From: Clostridiales bacterium
GTDB taxonomy: Bacteria > Bacillota > Clostridia > Christensenellales > UBA1242
Direction of reading: 5' to 3'
NCBI GenBank assembly: GCA_015055665.1
Contig: SVHX01000008.1
Coordinates: forward strand, 1-58,208
DNA: 58,208 nucleotides
Below the pieces are notes generated by a model. It made no database searches. It saw nothing but the letters and a program-made list of their open reading frames with translations, and had not been told where the DNA came from. Below are positions 25,481 to 34,804 of this stretch, in pieces. Within the stretch, counting starts at the first letter, position 1; each line of letters opens with the position of its first letter. The position numbers and the translations under genes are program-made.

Positions 25481-26815
25481 TTAGAATCTCTTAACATTAA
25501 TACCATATGCAGACTTAGTATTCTTGTCTACTTTGATTTTGTCAGATATCTCTACTCCTGCAATTATGTAGATCTCGCCACCCTTGGCTAGTACCGGAGT
25601 ATTAGCACGAAGTCTTACTGGGACTTTCTTATCTATTAGATAATCGCTAAGTGACTTAGTTCCACCACCAAATTTCTCAAATGTATCGCCATCTTTACGG
25701 AATCTCCATACGGCATCTTTAGGAAGTTTAGATATATCTACAAGGTGGGTATATGCCGACACATCAAATTTCTTGGTAACGTTAGTATCTATTAATCCGT
25801 AGCCAGATATATCCAACTTGCCACGTTTAAATTCGTATGTCTTATTTCTTACTTTCGTTCTGCGATTGGTAAATGTTATATAGTTATATTCTTTGATAAC
25901 AGTTAGACCATCTGCTAGGTTAATCTTTGTACCGTTCTCAGCCTCAAGTGCCATATTCTTAATCATCTTAAGATGTTTGGTTTCCACATTACTAGTAATA
26001 CCTATTCTCTTAAGAGCCTTAAGGATTAATCTAAACACATAAGCATCTGGATATACAAAGTACCCAAAGTTAATTCTTACCAAGCCCTCTTCCGGCAATA
26101 TTGCACTCTCACTGATTGTAGACTGGATATAGCTTTCGTCTTGCTTGCAGTTCTTACCAAAGTTGGCTATAGCTCTATCTGCACTAGGCCACTTAAATCT
26201 TACCAAAGGCATAATCTTGTTACGAATATAATTACGGCTATAATCGTTATCGTGGTTAGTTTCGTCCTCTACATAAGGAATCTCGTTAGTGCCAAGGTAC
26301 GCAAGTATAGACGCTTGTGCGGTATTAAGCATTGGTCGGATATACATATTATCTCTTATATAATCCATACCACTAGCACCAGATATACCTGTACCGCGGA
26401 ATAGGTTAAGTAGTATTGTTTCTGCTTGGTCTTGCAAATGATGGGCAAGAGCTATCTTATTAACCAACTTCTTCTCAACAAGGCTAGCAAATACCTTGTA
26501 TCTACAATCCCTAGCACCTTGTTCGATAGTAAGCTTATTATCCTGCGAATACTTAACGGCATCCACCTTGTGCGAATACAACTTAATTCCGTGCTTCTTG
26601 CAGTAGTTACTAACGAAAGCACTATCCTCGGAACTTGCTTTGCGTATGCAATGGTCAATATTAACTGCTACAACTTCGCAACCGATTGATTCTCTATTGT
26701 TCCATAGATAATGTAGCAGAGCCATGCTATCCTTACCACCAGAACAAGCCACAGCAACAACGTCACCCTTAGCAATTAAATTGTATTTATCTATTGTGCT
26801 TAAAATATTATCCAT
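25481..26815 (-). CDS. tilS: tRNA(Ile)-lysidine synthetase
   Basis: Adds lysine to the wobble cytidine of tRNA-Ile(CAU) so that it reads AUA; essential. The 444-residue protein has the ATP-binding PP-loop SGGKDSMALLHYL near residues 26-38, ALAHHLQDQAETILLNLFRGTGISG near 125-150, and a C-terminal TilS domain ending in RLRANTPVLAKGGEIYIIAGVEISD. The start at 26815 is supported by GGGGGAG 5 bp upstream; an upstream ATG at 26875 lacks a ribosome site. TilS genes often lie near the origin in Firmicutes. Confidence 0.95.
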   Translation of the reverse strand: MDNILSTIDKYNLIAKGDVVAVACSGGKDSMALLHYLWNNRESIGCEVVAVNIDHCIRKASSEDSAFVSNYCKKHGIKLYSHKVDAVKYSQDNKLTIEQGARDCRYKVFASLVEKKLVNKIALAHHLQDQAETILLNLFRGTGISGASGMDYIRDNMYIRPMLNTAQASILAYLGTNEIPYVEDETNHDNDYSRNYIRNKIMPLVRFKWPSADRAIANFGKNCKQDESYIQSTISESAILPEEGLVRINFGYFVYPDAYVFRLILKALKRIGITSNVETKHLKMIKNMALEAENGTKINLADGLTVIKEYNYITFTNRRTKVRNKTYEFKRGKLDISGYGLIDTNVTKKFDVSAYTHLVDISKLPKDAVWRFRKDGDTFEKFGGGTKSLSDYLIDKKVPVRLRANTPVLAKGGEIYIIAGVEISDKIKVDKNTKSAYGINVKRF

Positions 26816-26923
26816 AAATTCTCCCCCAAAATTTAAGAAAATTCGTTTAAAAAAAGTGTACTTATATTCTAGCACACCTTTTTGCTTTAGTCAATACCCA
26901 ATAATTAAATTATTGTATAGGCT

Positions 26924-27475
26924 TTAACTCTCTAATATTTTGTCTAGCGTTGCGTAATATTCGTCTTCGCTGATAGCCCCTTTGCTCCTTAATTCCTTAA
27001 GTCTTGTAATAGCCTCAACCATTGCTTCTTTGCGATATTTACCGCCAAAAACCTCAATGTCTTCGCTACTTTCTCTCTCCATATACTTAATAGGTTCGAT
27101 AGATACTTTAGACATCTGAACAATACCAACCAATGCAAGCAATCCTGCTAGCAATGATCCAAAGCACATCTGAATAACCGGCTGGAACATATAACTTGTA
27201 CTACGTCTAGGATTAACACCTCTACGTCTAATACTCATATACCTAATTCCTGCAGACAAGTTAACTAGTGCGATTAGACACAATTCCAACAACATAAATG
27301 TTGTATCCATCTCGTAACCAGTTTCGGCATACATCTGATTAACAATATCTATTATACCCCATGGGTCAAAAGCTATTAGCCCCGCAACAATTATATTAAG
27401 AGCCATTGTAGTATAGCTAATAATTGCTGCAGCTAGCATCCAGCCGCCACCTTTAATTACTCTCTTCCTTATCAT
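26924..27475 (-). CDS. Membrane protein with C-terminal SHOCT-like domain
   Basis: A protein of about 183 residues, the last of three membrane proteins in an operon. Four membrane helices (roughly residues 12-35, 55-75, 95-125) precede a soluble end that closes with AITRLKELRSKGAISEDEYYATLDKIL, a typical SHOCT (short C-terminal) module. The start at 27475 overlaps the previous gene by 23 bp; a start at 27439 with AAAGGTGG upstream is equally possible and would avoid the overlap. Function unknown. Confidence 0.7.
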   Translation of the reverse strand: MIRKRVIKGGGWMLAAAIISYTTMALNIIVAGLIAFDPWGIIDIVNQMYAETGYEMDTTFMLLELCLIALVNLSAGIRYMSIRRRGVNPRRSTSYMFQPVIQMCFGSLLAGLLALVGIVQMSKVSIEPIKYMERESSEDIEVFGGKYRKEAMVEAITRLKELRSKGAISEDEYYATLDKILES

Positions 27476-27875
27476 GATTTTTCTTAACCTCTTCTTTATT
27501 TTTGTATCTAAAAGTCTTAGTATTATATATTCTCTCGGCAAGGATTTCTTCTTCCTCTACCTTAATAAATGTAGCCAGCCCTGTAAATGTCGAACTAACG
27601 ATATCTCCAGTGAGCAATGTACTAATAAAGCATATTAATTGCATCTTAAACATTTCTTGATAAGCAGATGCCGTTAGTCCACACAACACCAAGTTAAATA
27701 GCCCTGATGCCAAAGTTGTTAGCATTAATACAAACAACAATACATTGAGCCACCATATTTGCGGATCAACAAATATCTTAACTAGTATCAGTGACGCAAA
27801 TAATAGTATCGAACTAACGAATCTAATTACCGCACTCAAGAAATAATAAATTCTCTTCCAAGTAGCTCCTCTCAT
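27453..27875 (-). CDS. Three-helix membrane protein of unknown function
   Basis: A 140-residue membrane protein with helices at about residues 9-35, 40-70 and 75-110 and a short charged tail (KNKEEVKKNHDKEE). The start overlaps the stop of the preceding gene by 4 bp. Middle gene of a three-gene membrane-protein operon; no domain family recognised. Confidence 0.68.
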   Translation of the reverse strand: MRGATWKRIYYFLSAVIRFVSSILLFASLILVKIFVDPQIWWLNVLLFVLMLTTLASGLFNLVLCGLTASAYQEMFKMQLICFISTLLTGDIVSSTFTGLATFIKVEEEEILAERIYNTKTFRYKNKEEVKKNHDKEESN

Positions 27876-28396
27876 ACGACTTCCTTCTCATCATTTGCCG
27901 AATACAACTTATTAGAATCTGGATTGTTGTTACCATTATCCTTCTTACCAATATACACAGCAATAGTTGTAACAATATTAATTGGATTAAATAACATTAA
28001 TAACCATGTCACCGTTACGAATATATGCCTTAACCATGGCAAACGCCCAAAAATCTGCCCATGCCTGCTCCTTAGTATTAAGTTAATAACACCAAAAGCT
28101 ATTAGAACAATAGCAATAACCACCATTAGTACCACGATTAAATAGAAGTAGTCCATAATTAAATCGGCAACTTCTGCATTGCTACTCTCGAGCAAATACC
28201 CATAAGTAGCAGCATCTTCCTCAATAAGCATATCCACGAATTCCTTCACGAACTCATCACTCTCGGTTATTACCCCTTTAACTATGTTGCCCAATAGCAA
28301 TAATACTATGCCAAGCAACATCCCGCAAGCACCAATTATTGTGTTGCACAAGCCAGCAAATAGATACATTGCCTTCCTATTATTCTCAACAACCAT
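27872..28396 (-). CDS. Membrane protein of unknown function (174 aa)
   Basis: First gene of the three-gene operon. Membrane helices at residues 10-40, 80-108 and 122-145 flank an acidic external-looking loop (ITESDEFVKEFVDMLIEEDAATYG). Shares overall size and topology with its neighbours, so the three may form a complex, but no sequence family is recognised. A GGGAGGGGTGAC site precedes the ATG. Confidence 0.66.
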   Translation of the reverse strand: MVVENNRKAMYLFAGLCNTIIGACGMLLGIVLLLLGNIVKGVITESDEFVKEFVDMLIEEDAATYGYLLESSNAEVADLIMDYFYLIVVLMVVIAIVLIAFGVINLILRSRHGQIFGRLPWLRHIFVTVTWLLMLFNPINIVTTIAVYIGKKDNGNNNPDSNKLYSANDEKEVV

Positions 28397-28608
28397 GTCA
28401 CCCCTCCCGGCGATTACATATCACTGTTTAACTAATTGTATACAACAATATATTACCACAATACTGGTATTAAGCACAATACTATTACCACAAATTTCTA
28501 TAGCTTTTGCCCACAATACCAATTGCGACTAGATATATTGTACTATAAATAATATAAATTCAAAAGCAAAATTTACAAAATAAATATCCGTAACTCAAAA
28601 AAAATATT

Positions 28609-28636
28609 TTGATTAACACCCCTTAAGTGTTATAAT
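28609..28636 (+). promoter_or_regulatory. Promoter of cca, predicted to give a leaderless mRNA
   Basis: TTGATT, 16-bp spacer, perfect TATAAT ending 6 bp before the ATG, so the start site falls on the initiation codon. No ribosome-binding sequence is visible. Confidence 0.6.
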
Positions 28637-28642
28637 AACTTT

Positions 28643-29938
28643 ATGAAGGTCAATAAAGAAGTAAGGAAAATATCTAGCGAATTTCACAAACAAGGCTACT
28701 CGCTATATCTAGTTGGAGGTTATGTCCGTAATAGTCTAATGAATTTGACATCCACCGACCTAGATATAACATCTAATATGCCAGTAGAAGAGGTTATTAA
28801 ACTTTGTGATAACTTAGGAGCGAAATGCAAGAGCATCAATCGCCGACTAGGTTCTATCCAAATCACGTACAATAACACCACCCTTGAATATACCCAGTTT
28901 AGGAAGGAATCTTATTCTAGTAACAAAGAGCATACTCCTAACCAAGTAGACTTTGTCGAAGATATCGCAACAGATGTTCTCAGACGAGATTTCACAATCA
29001 ATAGCATCTATTATGATATTCACAAATCCCAAATTGTTGACCTTGTTGGTGGCGTTAAGGATATCGCTCGCCGAAGTTTGAGAACTCCAAGAGATCCTTA
29101 CGAAACACTATCTGATGACGGTCTTAGAATCTTAAGAGGAATACGCTTTGCTAATACCTACGGGCTTAAGATATCGCGAAAGACATACAAATGTATGCAG
29201 ATATATTCGCCATTGCTAAGATCAATATCCAAGGAACGCATACTATCCGAGCTAGAGAAGATTGTTGTATCCGACCTTAGTTACAATATAAGCTCGCCAA
29301 CTTTCGTATCCATGCTTAATGATTGTAATGTGTACAAATATATCTTCGGGCTTACCAACGAAAACAGATTGCCAAAGATTAGTCGCAAACTTGAGAAGAG
29401 TATATACACTCTCCCAAGTCAATGCCGATTAATTGGACTGCTAGTGGCAATTATCATTAGTATTGTTAGAGAAGACATCCCTCACAATCAATTAAGTTAT
29501 ATTATCGAAACAACCCTTGGTATTGACGGACTCAAGGCAAGCCGAAATACAATCTCAATAGTTGAGAAGCTTAGCTTAATAATATCTAATCTCAATCATG
29601 ACAAAGATATTACCAACGCATCAATCAACTACCTAACTATGTCAGATAACGAAAGATTGATAGTTGAGTCGTTTGTTACTAAACAAGGCAAATCAAGGCT
29701 AGATAACACAATAAAATTTGTAAAGGCTAATAACCTACCACTTAGCATACACCAACTTGATATATCAGCACAAGAAATCATTGACCTTAATATCGATAGC
29801 AAATATGTATCGAAGATACTATCAACATTATATAACCAAGTACTTAATATGTCAGTACCCAATAACAAGATACATCTGGGCAAGCTCGCCATAGATATCA
29901 ATAATACATTTAAGAAAACCAAAGGAGATAGAACATGA
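28643..29938 (+). CDS. cca: CCA tRNA nucleotidyltransferase
   Basis: A 431-residue class II nucleotidyltransferase family member (CCA-adding enzyme or poly(A) polymerase-like). The head domain has LVGGYVRNSLM near residues 21-32 with the metal-binding pair in TDLDITS near 38-44, DFVEDIATDVLRRDFTINSIYYD near 103-125, and the template segment around DPYETLSDDGLRILRGIRFAN near 152-172. It would build or repair the 3' CCA end of tRNAs; it lacks an HD domain. It overlaps the next gene by 4 bp. No ribosome site is seen (see promoter). Confidence 0.93.
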   Translation: MKVNKEVRKISSEFHKQGYSLYLVGGYVRNSLMNLTSTDLDITSNMPVEEVIKLCDNLGAKCKSINRRLGSIQITYNNTTLEYTQFRKESYSSNKEHTPNQVDFVEDIATDVLRRDFTINSIYYDIHKSQIVDLVGGVKDIARRSLRTPRDPYETLSDDGLRILRGIRFANTYGLKISRKTYKCMQIYSPLLRSISKERILSELEKIVVSDLSYNISSPTFVSMLNDCNVYKYIFGLTNENRLPKISRKLEKSIYTLPSQCRLIGLLVAIIISIVREDIPHNQLSYIIETTLGIDGLKASRNTISIVEKLSLIISNLNHDKDITNASINYLTMSDNERLIVESFVTKQGKSRLDNTIKFVKANNLPLSIHQLDISAQEIIDLNIDSKYVSKILSTLYNQVLNMSVPNNKIHLGKLAIDINNTFKKTKGDRT

Positions 29939-30987
29939 AGATAATTTATTGCCACCATGCAGAAAGAGCTGTGGACAAAAGAAAATCTCGTAGCCAAGAG
30001 GACGATATAACCGATAATGGATTCAAAGACGCACAACTTGTAGCCGAACTGCTTGCAGGTCAGAAGATTGATGCAATATATACATCTAACTTCTATCGTT
30101 GTCGCAAGACTGCTCAGATAATCAATAGCCAGATAGGTGCACCAATATACGAGGAAGAGAGATTTAACGAAGTAGGTTCTGTCGAAGAAGGCGAAGACTG
30201 GAAAGGATGCCTTACTCGCAATATCGAAGCTCTTAATAATATTATGCTCAAGTACAATGATGATGCAACTATACTGTGTGTTACAGGCGGAGTCAATCTA
30301 TCAGCATTTGTTTGTTGGAACTTAGGACTTAAGCCAACTAACGAAATGCCTTTCATGGGAGCTACTAATATTGCCCCAATCATGTTCTATGAGTCGACAC
30401 CAACTAGATATCGCGAAGTTAAGTTCGTAAGAGAAGGCAACGCAATGAAGTATCGCAAGAGCAAAGAATACAACGTGCTTGAACCAACCTTTGGCGAAAT
30501 GAAGACATTACTTAAACTCGAACTCAAAGAGTGTGCTAACAAGATGCAACTGTTTACCAATAGATACCGTAGAGAAGAATACCTTACTAAACTCGGTGAT
30601 GTCGAGAGAGCTCTTGATATGGGCGAGATCGAATCTAAGAAATATCTAGGCAACCGCCTTGCTCTCGAGATCATGCAACTTATCAAAGATATCTCTCTAT
30701 CTGAGAATATTGACTTTGACAAAGTCCGCACAACTACAGCACTAGAACTTAATGAGGAAGAGTGTATCCGAAACTTCACCACCTATACCGAAAGATTATT
30801 CTATATCGATACCAACCTTCACGATACCCTAATGCTAATATATTCGACACTTGTAAGCTACATTAATTACAATGATCTAATCTATGATGACTTAGAGAAA
30901 ATGTGCATTATATCCGAAACCGAAGAAGGTTCTTACTACAAGGGCAAGCTAGTATACAAGTTATATGTCACACCTAACAAGAAATAA
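29935..30987 (+). CDS. Histidine-phosphatase-like protein with degenerate active site
   Basis: A 350-residue protein whose first ~190 residues follow the phosphoglycerate-mutase/histidine phosphatase fold: YCHHAERA replaces the usual RHGE (Arg replaced by His7, His8 kept), SNFYRCRKTAQII keeps the second Arg, and the acidic ERFNEVGSVEEG region is present. However, the second catalytic His expected in V-x-H-G-G is Gly118 (CVTGGVN). The C-terminal ~150 residues are helical, charged and unrecognised. Loss of both key residues suggests a binding or regulatory role. It overlaps cca by 4 bp, so a tRNA or RNA link is plausible. Confidence 0.72.
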   Translation: MKIIYCHHAERAVDKRKSRSQEDDITDNGFKDAQLVAELLAGQKIDAIYTSNFYRCRKTAQIINSQIGAPIYEEERFNEVGSVEEGEDWKGCLTRNIEALNNIMLKYNDDATILCVTGGVNLSAFVCWNLGLKPTNEMPFMGATNIAPIMFYESTPTRYREVKFVREGNAMKYRKSKEYNVLEPTFGEMKTLLKLELKECANKMQLFTNRYRREEYLTKLGDVERALDMGEIESKKYLGNRLALEIMQLIKDISLSENIDFDKVRTTTALELNEEECIRNFTTYTERLFYIDTNLHDTLMLIYSTLVSYINYNDLIYDDLEKMCIISETEEGSYYKGKLVYKLYVTPNKK

Positions 30988-30993
30988 TTTATC

Positions 30994-31025
30994 ACCCCTG
31001 CATCAATTGCAAGGGGTATTTTTTA
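30994..31025 (+). terminator. Rho-independent terminator
   Basis: Stem around ACCCCT/AGGGGT extended by GCA/TGC, followed by a T-run just after the 29935 gene. Confidence 0.8.
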
Positions 31026-31235
31026 TATTAAACACACAATATTATAAATTATACTTTTTGTCAAAAACACACACTTTAATACCAATTACAATTATTATTG
31101 CTCCACAAAACACAACAAATCATGCAAATCCATAATTCACTTAATCTCCACAGTCAACACAATCATGTCAAGCTCTGCATAATATAATCAAATCTCCACA
31201 AAATAATTTTAAGTAAAATTATGGAGATGTCTAAG

Positions 31236-32699
31236 ATGAAACCATTGCCAAAATCCAAAGCCCTAACATCCAAGCAAAAAACCAATCGAACACTTGCAAT
31301 CATTAGCATAATAACAATCATCCTAACGCTAATTATAATCGGGCAATTTTTCATACTCGATCACACACACAATAAGATATTGCCAGACGGCACAATCATT
31401 AATGGGTACAATCTATCTGGTATGTCGCGTAACGAAGCTACGGCAGTCCTTGGCAAGAAGTTTAATGAGAAGGCAGAGAAGTTCAATCTAACAATTACTA
31501 GCCAAGATAAATCATGGCACTTTGACAAACAAGACTTCGAAGTTAACACAGATATACACACTGTTCTTGAAGCGAGTGAACTTAAGGAAGAGTACTTTGA
31601 CGATCCTCAAGCACGCACAACTCTTATATCACAGTTCAATCGCATTGGCGGATCGGTAAATGTTGCGTTTAATTATATGTTTGTAGGCCTTGACGAGAAG
31701 CTTGAGGAAATCATAAAAGAGGTGGAGATTCCACCAGTCAATAGCACAATTCATTTCGACACCAATACCAAAGAACTCTTTAGCATATCCGATAGCGTTA
31801 ATGGAACACGTGTAGACCGCACCGCCCTCTACCAAGACATCAACGACCAATTCGTTACATCCAATAACGTTAATGTCGAGTTAAAGTTTATCGAGGAAGT
31901 CCCAACTATTACCAAAGAATACAACCAAGACCTTACCCGCAAGGTTGCAACATTTAGCACCAACGTCGCCGATAGCACTGGTGGCAGGAAACACAATGTG
32001 GTCAAGGCTCTTAATTGCTTTGATGGCATGATCATCAATCCGGGAGAAAAGGTATCTTTCAACGCGATCACCGGCCCACACACTCTCGATAACGGTTATA
32101 AGACTGCAACTATTATATATAACGGCGAATTCACTGATGGGGTAGGCGGAGGTATATGCCAAGCATCTACCACATTATACAATGCACTACTGCTTAGCGG
32201 AATCGAGATTAACGAAGTACACAAACACTCTCTACCTGTATATTATGTACCATTTGCCCTAGATGCTATGGTTAGCGAATATACTGCAGACCTCAAATTT
32301 ACCAACAATACAGAATATCCGCTATATATACACACTTATTCGGATAGCAACAGCGTAACAGTAGATATATATTCGCGTGACGGCGATTACGATTACCGCA
32401 CTCGTAGCGAAACTATCGACACTATTAGTGCCGGCGGGGACAAAATTATTCTTGATACCGAAGGCAAATATTCCAATCACGTGCTATTCAAGGGCGAATA
32501 TTTCCGACTAAGCTATCCTAAGGACGGATACGAAGCAAGAGCATATCTTCAGAAGTATCTAGGCGATACACTTATTGAGGAATCCGAGATTAGACACGAA
32601 ATTTATCAGCCACAACGAGGCGTTGTAATAGAGGGAGCCGAAGACCTTCCCGAGGGTATGAGTCCTATAGATACCGGCGTTAAGATATATACAGATTAA
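31236..32699 (+). CDS. VanW-family exported protein (YoaR-like)
   Basis: A 487-residue membrane-anchored cell-wall protein. One N-terminal helix (residues about 20-42) is followed by two peptidoglycan-binding-type domains (near 55-230) and a VanW domain near 245-400 (GGRKHNVVKALNCFDGMIINPGE, GGGICQASTTLYNALLLSGI). VanW occurs in vancomycin-resistance clusters and is widespread in Clostridia; its reaction is not established. The start at 31236 is preferred because GGAG lies 9 bp upstream; ATGs at 31221 and 31227 are alternatives. Confidence 0.88.
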   Translation: MKPLPKSKALTSKQKTNRTLAIISIITIILTLIIIGQFFILDHTHNKILPDGTIINGYNLSGMSRNEATAVLGKKFNEKAEKFNLTITSQDKSWHFDKQDFEVNTDIHTVLEASELKEEYFDDPQARTTLISQFNRIGGSVNVAFNYMFVGLDEKLEEIIKEVEIPPVNSTIHFDTNTKELFSISDSVNGTRVDRTALYQDINDQFVTSNNVNVELKFIEEVPTITKEYNQDLTRKVATFSTNVADSTGGRKHNVVKALNCFDGMIINPGEKVSFNAITGPHTLDNGYKTATIIYNGEFTDGVGGGICQASTTLYNALLLSGIEINEVHKHSLPVYYVPFALDAMVSEYTADLKFTNNTEYPLYIHTYSDSNSVTVDIYSRDGDYDYRTRSETIDTISAGGDKIILDTEGKYSNHVLFKGEYFRLSYPKDGYEARAYLQKYLGDTLIEESEIRHEIYQPQRGVVIEGAEDLPEGMSPIDTGVKIYTD

Positions 32700-32786
32700 C
32701 ATCTCCCCTCTATGCATAGTCCAACATTATATACACACAATATACACCTTATCAATATAACCAATATTACTTTAATTGTTCGACAC

Positions 32787-33010
32787 TTATCCATGGATAA
32801 CTCGCCAAGTTATTCATGTTTAGGTGTTTTTTGCACCTCTTTTCGAAAAATGTTCCAAAATTTTATGTGGATAACTTATGATTTTATGTGGATAAGTGGA
32901 TAACTTACTCATGTTTGGCCACTTTTTTATGCAGAAGATTGTAAAATTATACAACTTTCTATAATTATACACCAAATTTTATAAATATTAGCATATGGAT
33001 AAGTGGATAA
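32787..33010. promoter_or_regulatory. DnaA-box cluster in AT-rich intergenic DNA
   Basis: Two exact boxes (TGTGGATAA, complement of TTATCCACA) at 32866-32874 and 32887-32895, plus near matches at 32787-32795, 32792-32800, 32895-32903, 32994-33002 and 33002-33010 that keep the TGGATAA core. An AT-rich stretch (32920-32992) lies between the last two groups. This could be an origin, a DnaA-titration site or a DnaA-controlled promoter; dnaA and dnaN are not in the window. Confidence 0.62.
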
Positions 33011-33037
33011 GTTGTATAGACACAAAAAAACGCCTTA

Positions 33038-33469
33038 TTAGACACGGTTGTATCTAGTAAGAACGCTTTCTCTATGCATACTTGTTTGATTCTGAACACT
33101 CTTAATTATCTCATTAGTTCGCTCCAACGACTCTAGCGAATCTTTAAATTCAATAGACTCTCTAAAGTAAGGATTGTAACAAAATTCCATACAGCATTGA
33201 TGACAATAATAATTTCGTTGCCTAGCGAGCTTGTTAAGTAATTCGTATGTTTCTCGATTAAAGTACGGTACAGGATTACGATTATCCAGCTCTTGCAACG
33301 CAATTACTACTTGTCCTAGACCTTTATACGTGCTACGAACCATTTCGAGGTTTTTATAAAAGCTCCCTTCTTGCATACCTGCACATATAAGCTTGAGGTC
33401 ATTTTCCATAATCTGATACATCATAATTGTTTCTCCCAACAAATACTTGTATCTATCTAGCTCATCCAT
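33038..33469 (-). CDS. Small helical protein, possible HEPN-like
   Basis: A 143-residue all-helical protein. The segment LARQRNYYCHQ contains R-N-x3-H, the Rx4-6H signature of HEPN nucleotide- or RNA-acting domains, preceded by a helix as expected. It has several cysteines (CHQCCMEFC) next to the motif. The start at 33469 is chosen for GGAG 8 bp upstream. It is a single gene next to the DnaA-box cluster. HEPN assignment is based on one motif and overall helicity, so it is tentative; no partner nucleotidyltransferase gene is adjacent. Confidence 0.55.
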   Translation of the reverse strand: MDELDRYKYLLGETIMMYQIMENDLKLICAGMQEGSFYKNLEMVRSTYKGLGQVVIALQELDNRNPVPYFNRETYELLNKLARQRNYYCHQCCMEFCYNPYFRESIEFKDSLESLERTNEIIKSVQNQTSMHRESVLTRYNRV

Positions 33470-33582
33470 AACACGCTCTCCATACATATATTATAACATT
33501 ATTGTATCATGACAATTAATTTTACTGCAAATAAATATATCAAGAAAAACACGCAATAACAAGAAATTATTATTACGTGTAA

Positions 33583-33719
33583 TATACATTATGTGTCATT
33601 GCTAACGCAATTCGGCAATTAACATTGCCTTTGGCTGATAAATCAGCCGACACAATAGTGAAATGGTCGTCAGTTCAATTCAAATATTGCTCCGCACTGC
33701 TTGCTTGAACTTCCTATAT
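33583..33719 (+). repeat. Structured repeat, copy 1 (type A)
   Basis: First copy of a ~138-bp element. The 5' half folds as a closing stem GTGTC/GACAC around three hairpins: ATTGC-TAAC-GCAAT, GGCAAT-TAAC-ATTGCC and GGCTGAT-AA-ATCAGCC. The 3' half (from AATAGTGAAATGG to CTTGAACTTCC) is nearly identical in all copies and holds an outer stem AGTTCAA/TTGAACT. Ends in TATATTAT. Confidence 0.9.
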
Positions 33720-33857
33720 TATACATTATATGTCATTGACTAACGTCAATATTTGTGATTATCATCACAAAGCTAATTCTTAGCTGACACAATAGTGAAA
33801 TGGTCGTCAGTTCAATTCAAATATTGCTTCGCACTGCTTGCTTGAACTTCCTATATT
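33720..33857 (+). repeat. Structured repeat, copy 2 (type B)
   Basis: Tandem partner of copy 1. Hairpins are ATTGAC-TAAC-GTCAAT, TTTGTGAT-TATC-ATCACAAA and GCTAA-TTC-TTAGC within the same closing stem: same architecture as type A with different bases. Ends 4 bp before the GT8 gene stop at 33862. Confidence 0.9.
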
Positions 33858-33861
33858 ATTG

Positions 33862-34803
33862 TTATTTATCAAACAAAACTTTCTTAAAGTTCTTATCAGA
33901 GTTTACAACTCTTATAGTCTGAGCAACTAGGCCTTGTGCTCCTTTGATATGCTTCTCGGCTTGCTCTTCGCCAAAGGCGTTCTTGATACCTAAAATTTTA
34001 TCATAAAAATTGGTCTTCTTGGCATACTCCCAGAAATACTTACCATATGGAACATTATCATAATACCATGGTTTGCGGAAATTATTGTAGTGGATTAGGT
34101 TTAATTTACCATCAAAGTCTTCATCAACCGACATCCTATTCCAGCCCTTGTCTAGATACTTAACTTTGTCCTTGCAAAGAACATTAAGATAATCTTGGTC
34201 AGGAGCAGCAGTTTCGAAGTTATACGTAGTAAGTAACTTGATAAACCTATTTAATATATCCTCGCTACGATATTTGTCGAGATCCATTACAAGCATACCC
34301 GAATTAAAGTATCTATCATACCTTACACCAACGCCTTCGGTCGCATATACCTTAAATTCTTCTACACTACCAATTACGTCATCAACTACGACACCGAATA
34401 TATTACCATCTAGCTCTGTATTATACAACTCCGAAATATCCCCAACTACAGTTATATCACAATCCAAGTATATAGCCTTATGGTACTCAGGATACTTCTT
34501 AGCAATAAACAATCTATAAAATATAGATATAGTATAATAATCTCTTAGCGACTCATTTAAATCTTCTTCTATGCCCTTGACGAAAGTATTCATGTTATCA
34601 ACTATTAGGGTGCTATTATCGCTCATGTTATATTTTAATAGATTAATATTCTCATCAGACAGTCCGTCAGTTAATATATGTATATTATAGAAATATTCTT
34701 TTGACGCATTATCTAGTAGCGACTTCATAGACACAGCTAAGAAAGGAATATAATTATCGTCTGTCGCAAAGAATATAGGAATAATCTTCTTCTCTTCGTC
34801 CAT
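33862..34803 (-). CDS. GT8-family glycosyltransferase
   Basis: A 313-residue retaining glycosyltransferase of family 8 (general stress protein A / LgtC type). The metal-binding DxD is in YLDCDITVVGD near residues 96-106, preceded by FFATDDNYIPFLAVSM and followed by YFNSGMLVMDLDKYR and DQDYLNVL, all typical. It would transfer a hexose from a nucleotide sugar to an envelope acceptor. The start at 34803 overlaps the upstream GT8 region; AGAGG lies 9 bp before. Third gene of the operon bracketed by structured repeats. Confidence 0.9.
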   Translation of the reverse strand: MDEEKKIIPIFFATDDNYIPFLAVSMKSLLDNASKEYFYNIHILTDGLSDENINLLKYNMSDNSTLIVDNMNTFVKGIEEDLNESLRDYYTISIFYRLFIAKKYPEYHKAIYLDCDITVVGDISELYNTELDGNIFGVVVDDVIGSVEEFKVYATEGVGVRYDRYFNSGMLVMDLDKYRSEDILNRFIKLLTTYNFETAAPDQDYLNVLCKDKVKYLDKGWNRMSVDEDFDGKLNLIHYNNFRKPWYYDNVPYGKYFWEYAKKTNFYDKILGIKNAFGEEQAEKHIKGAQGLVAQTIRVVNSDKNFKKVLFDK

Positions 34804-34804
34804 A

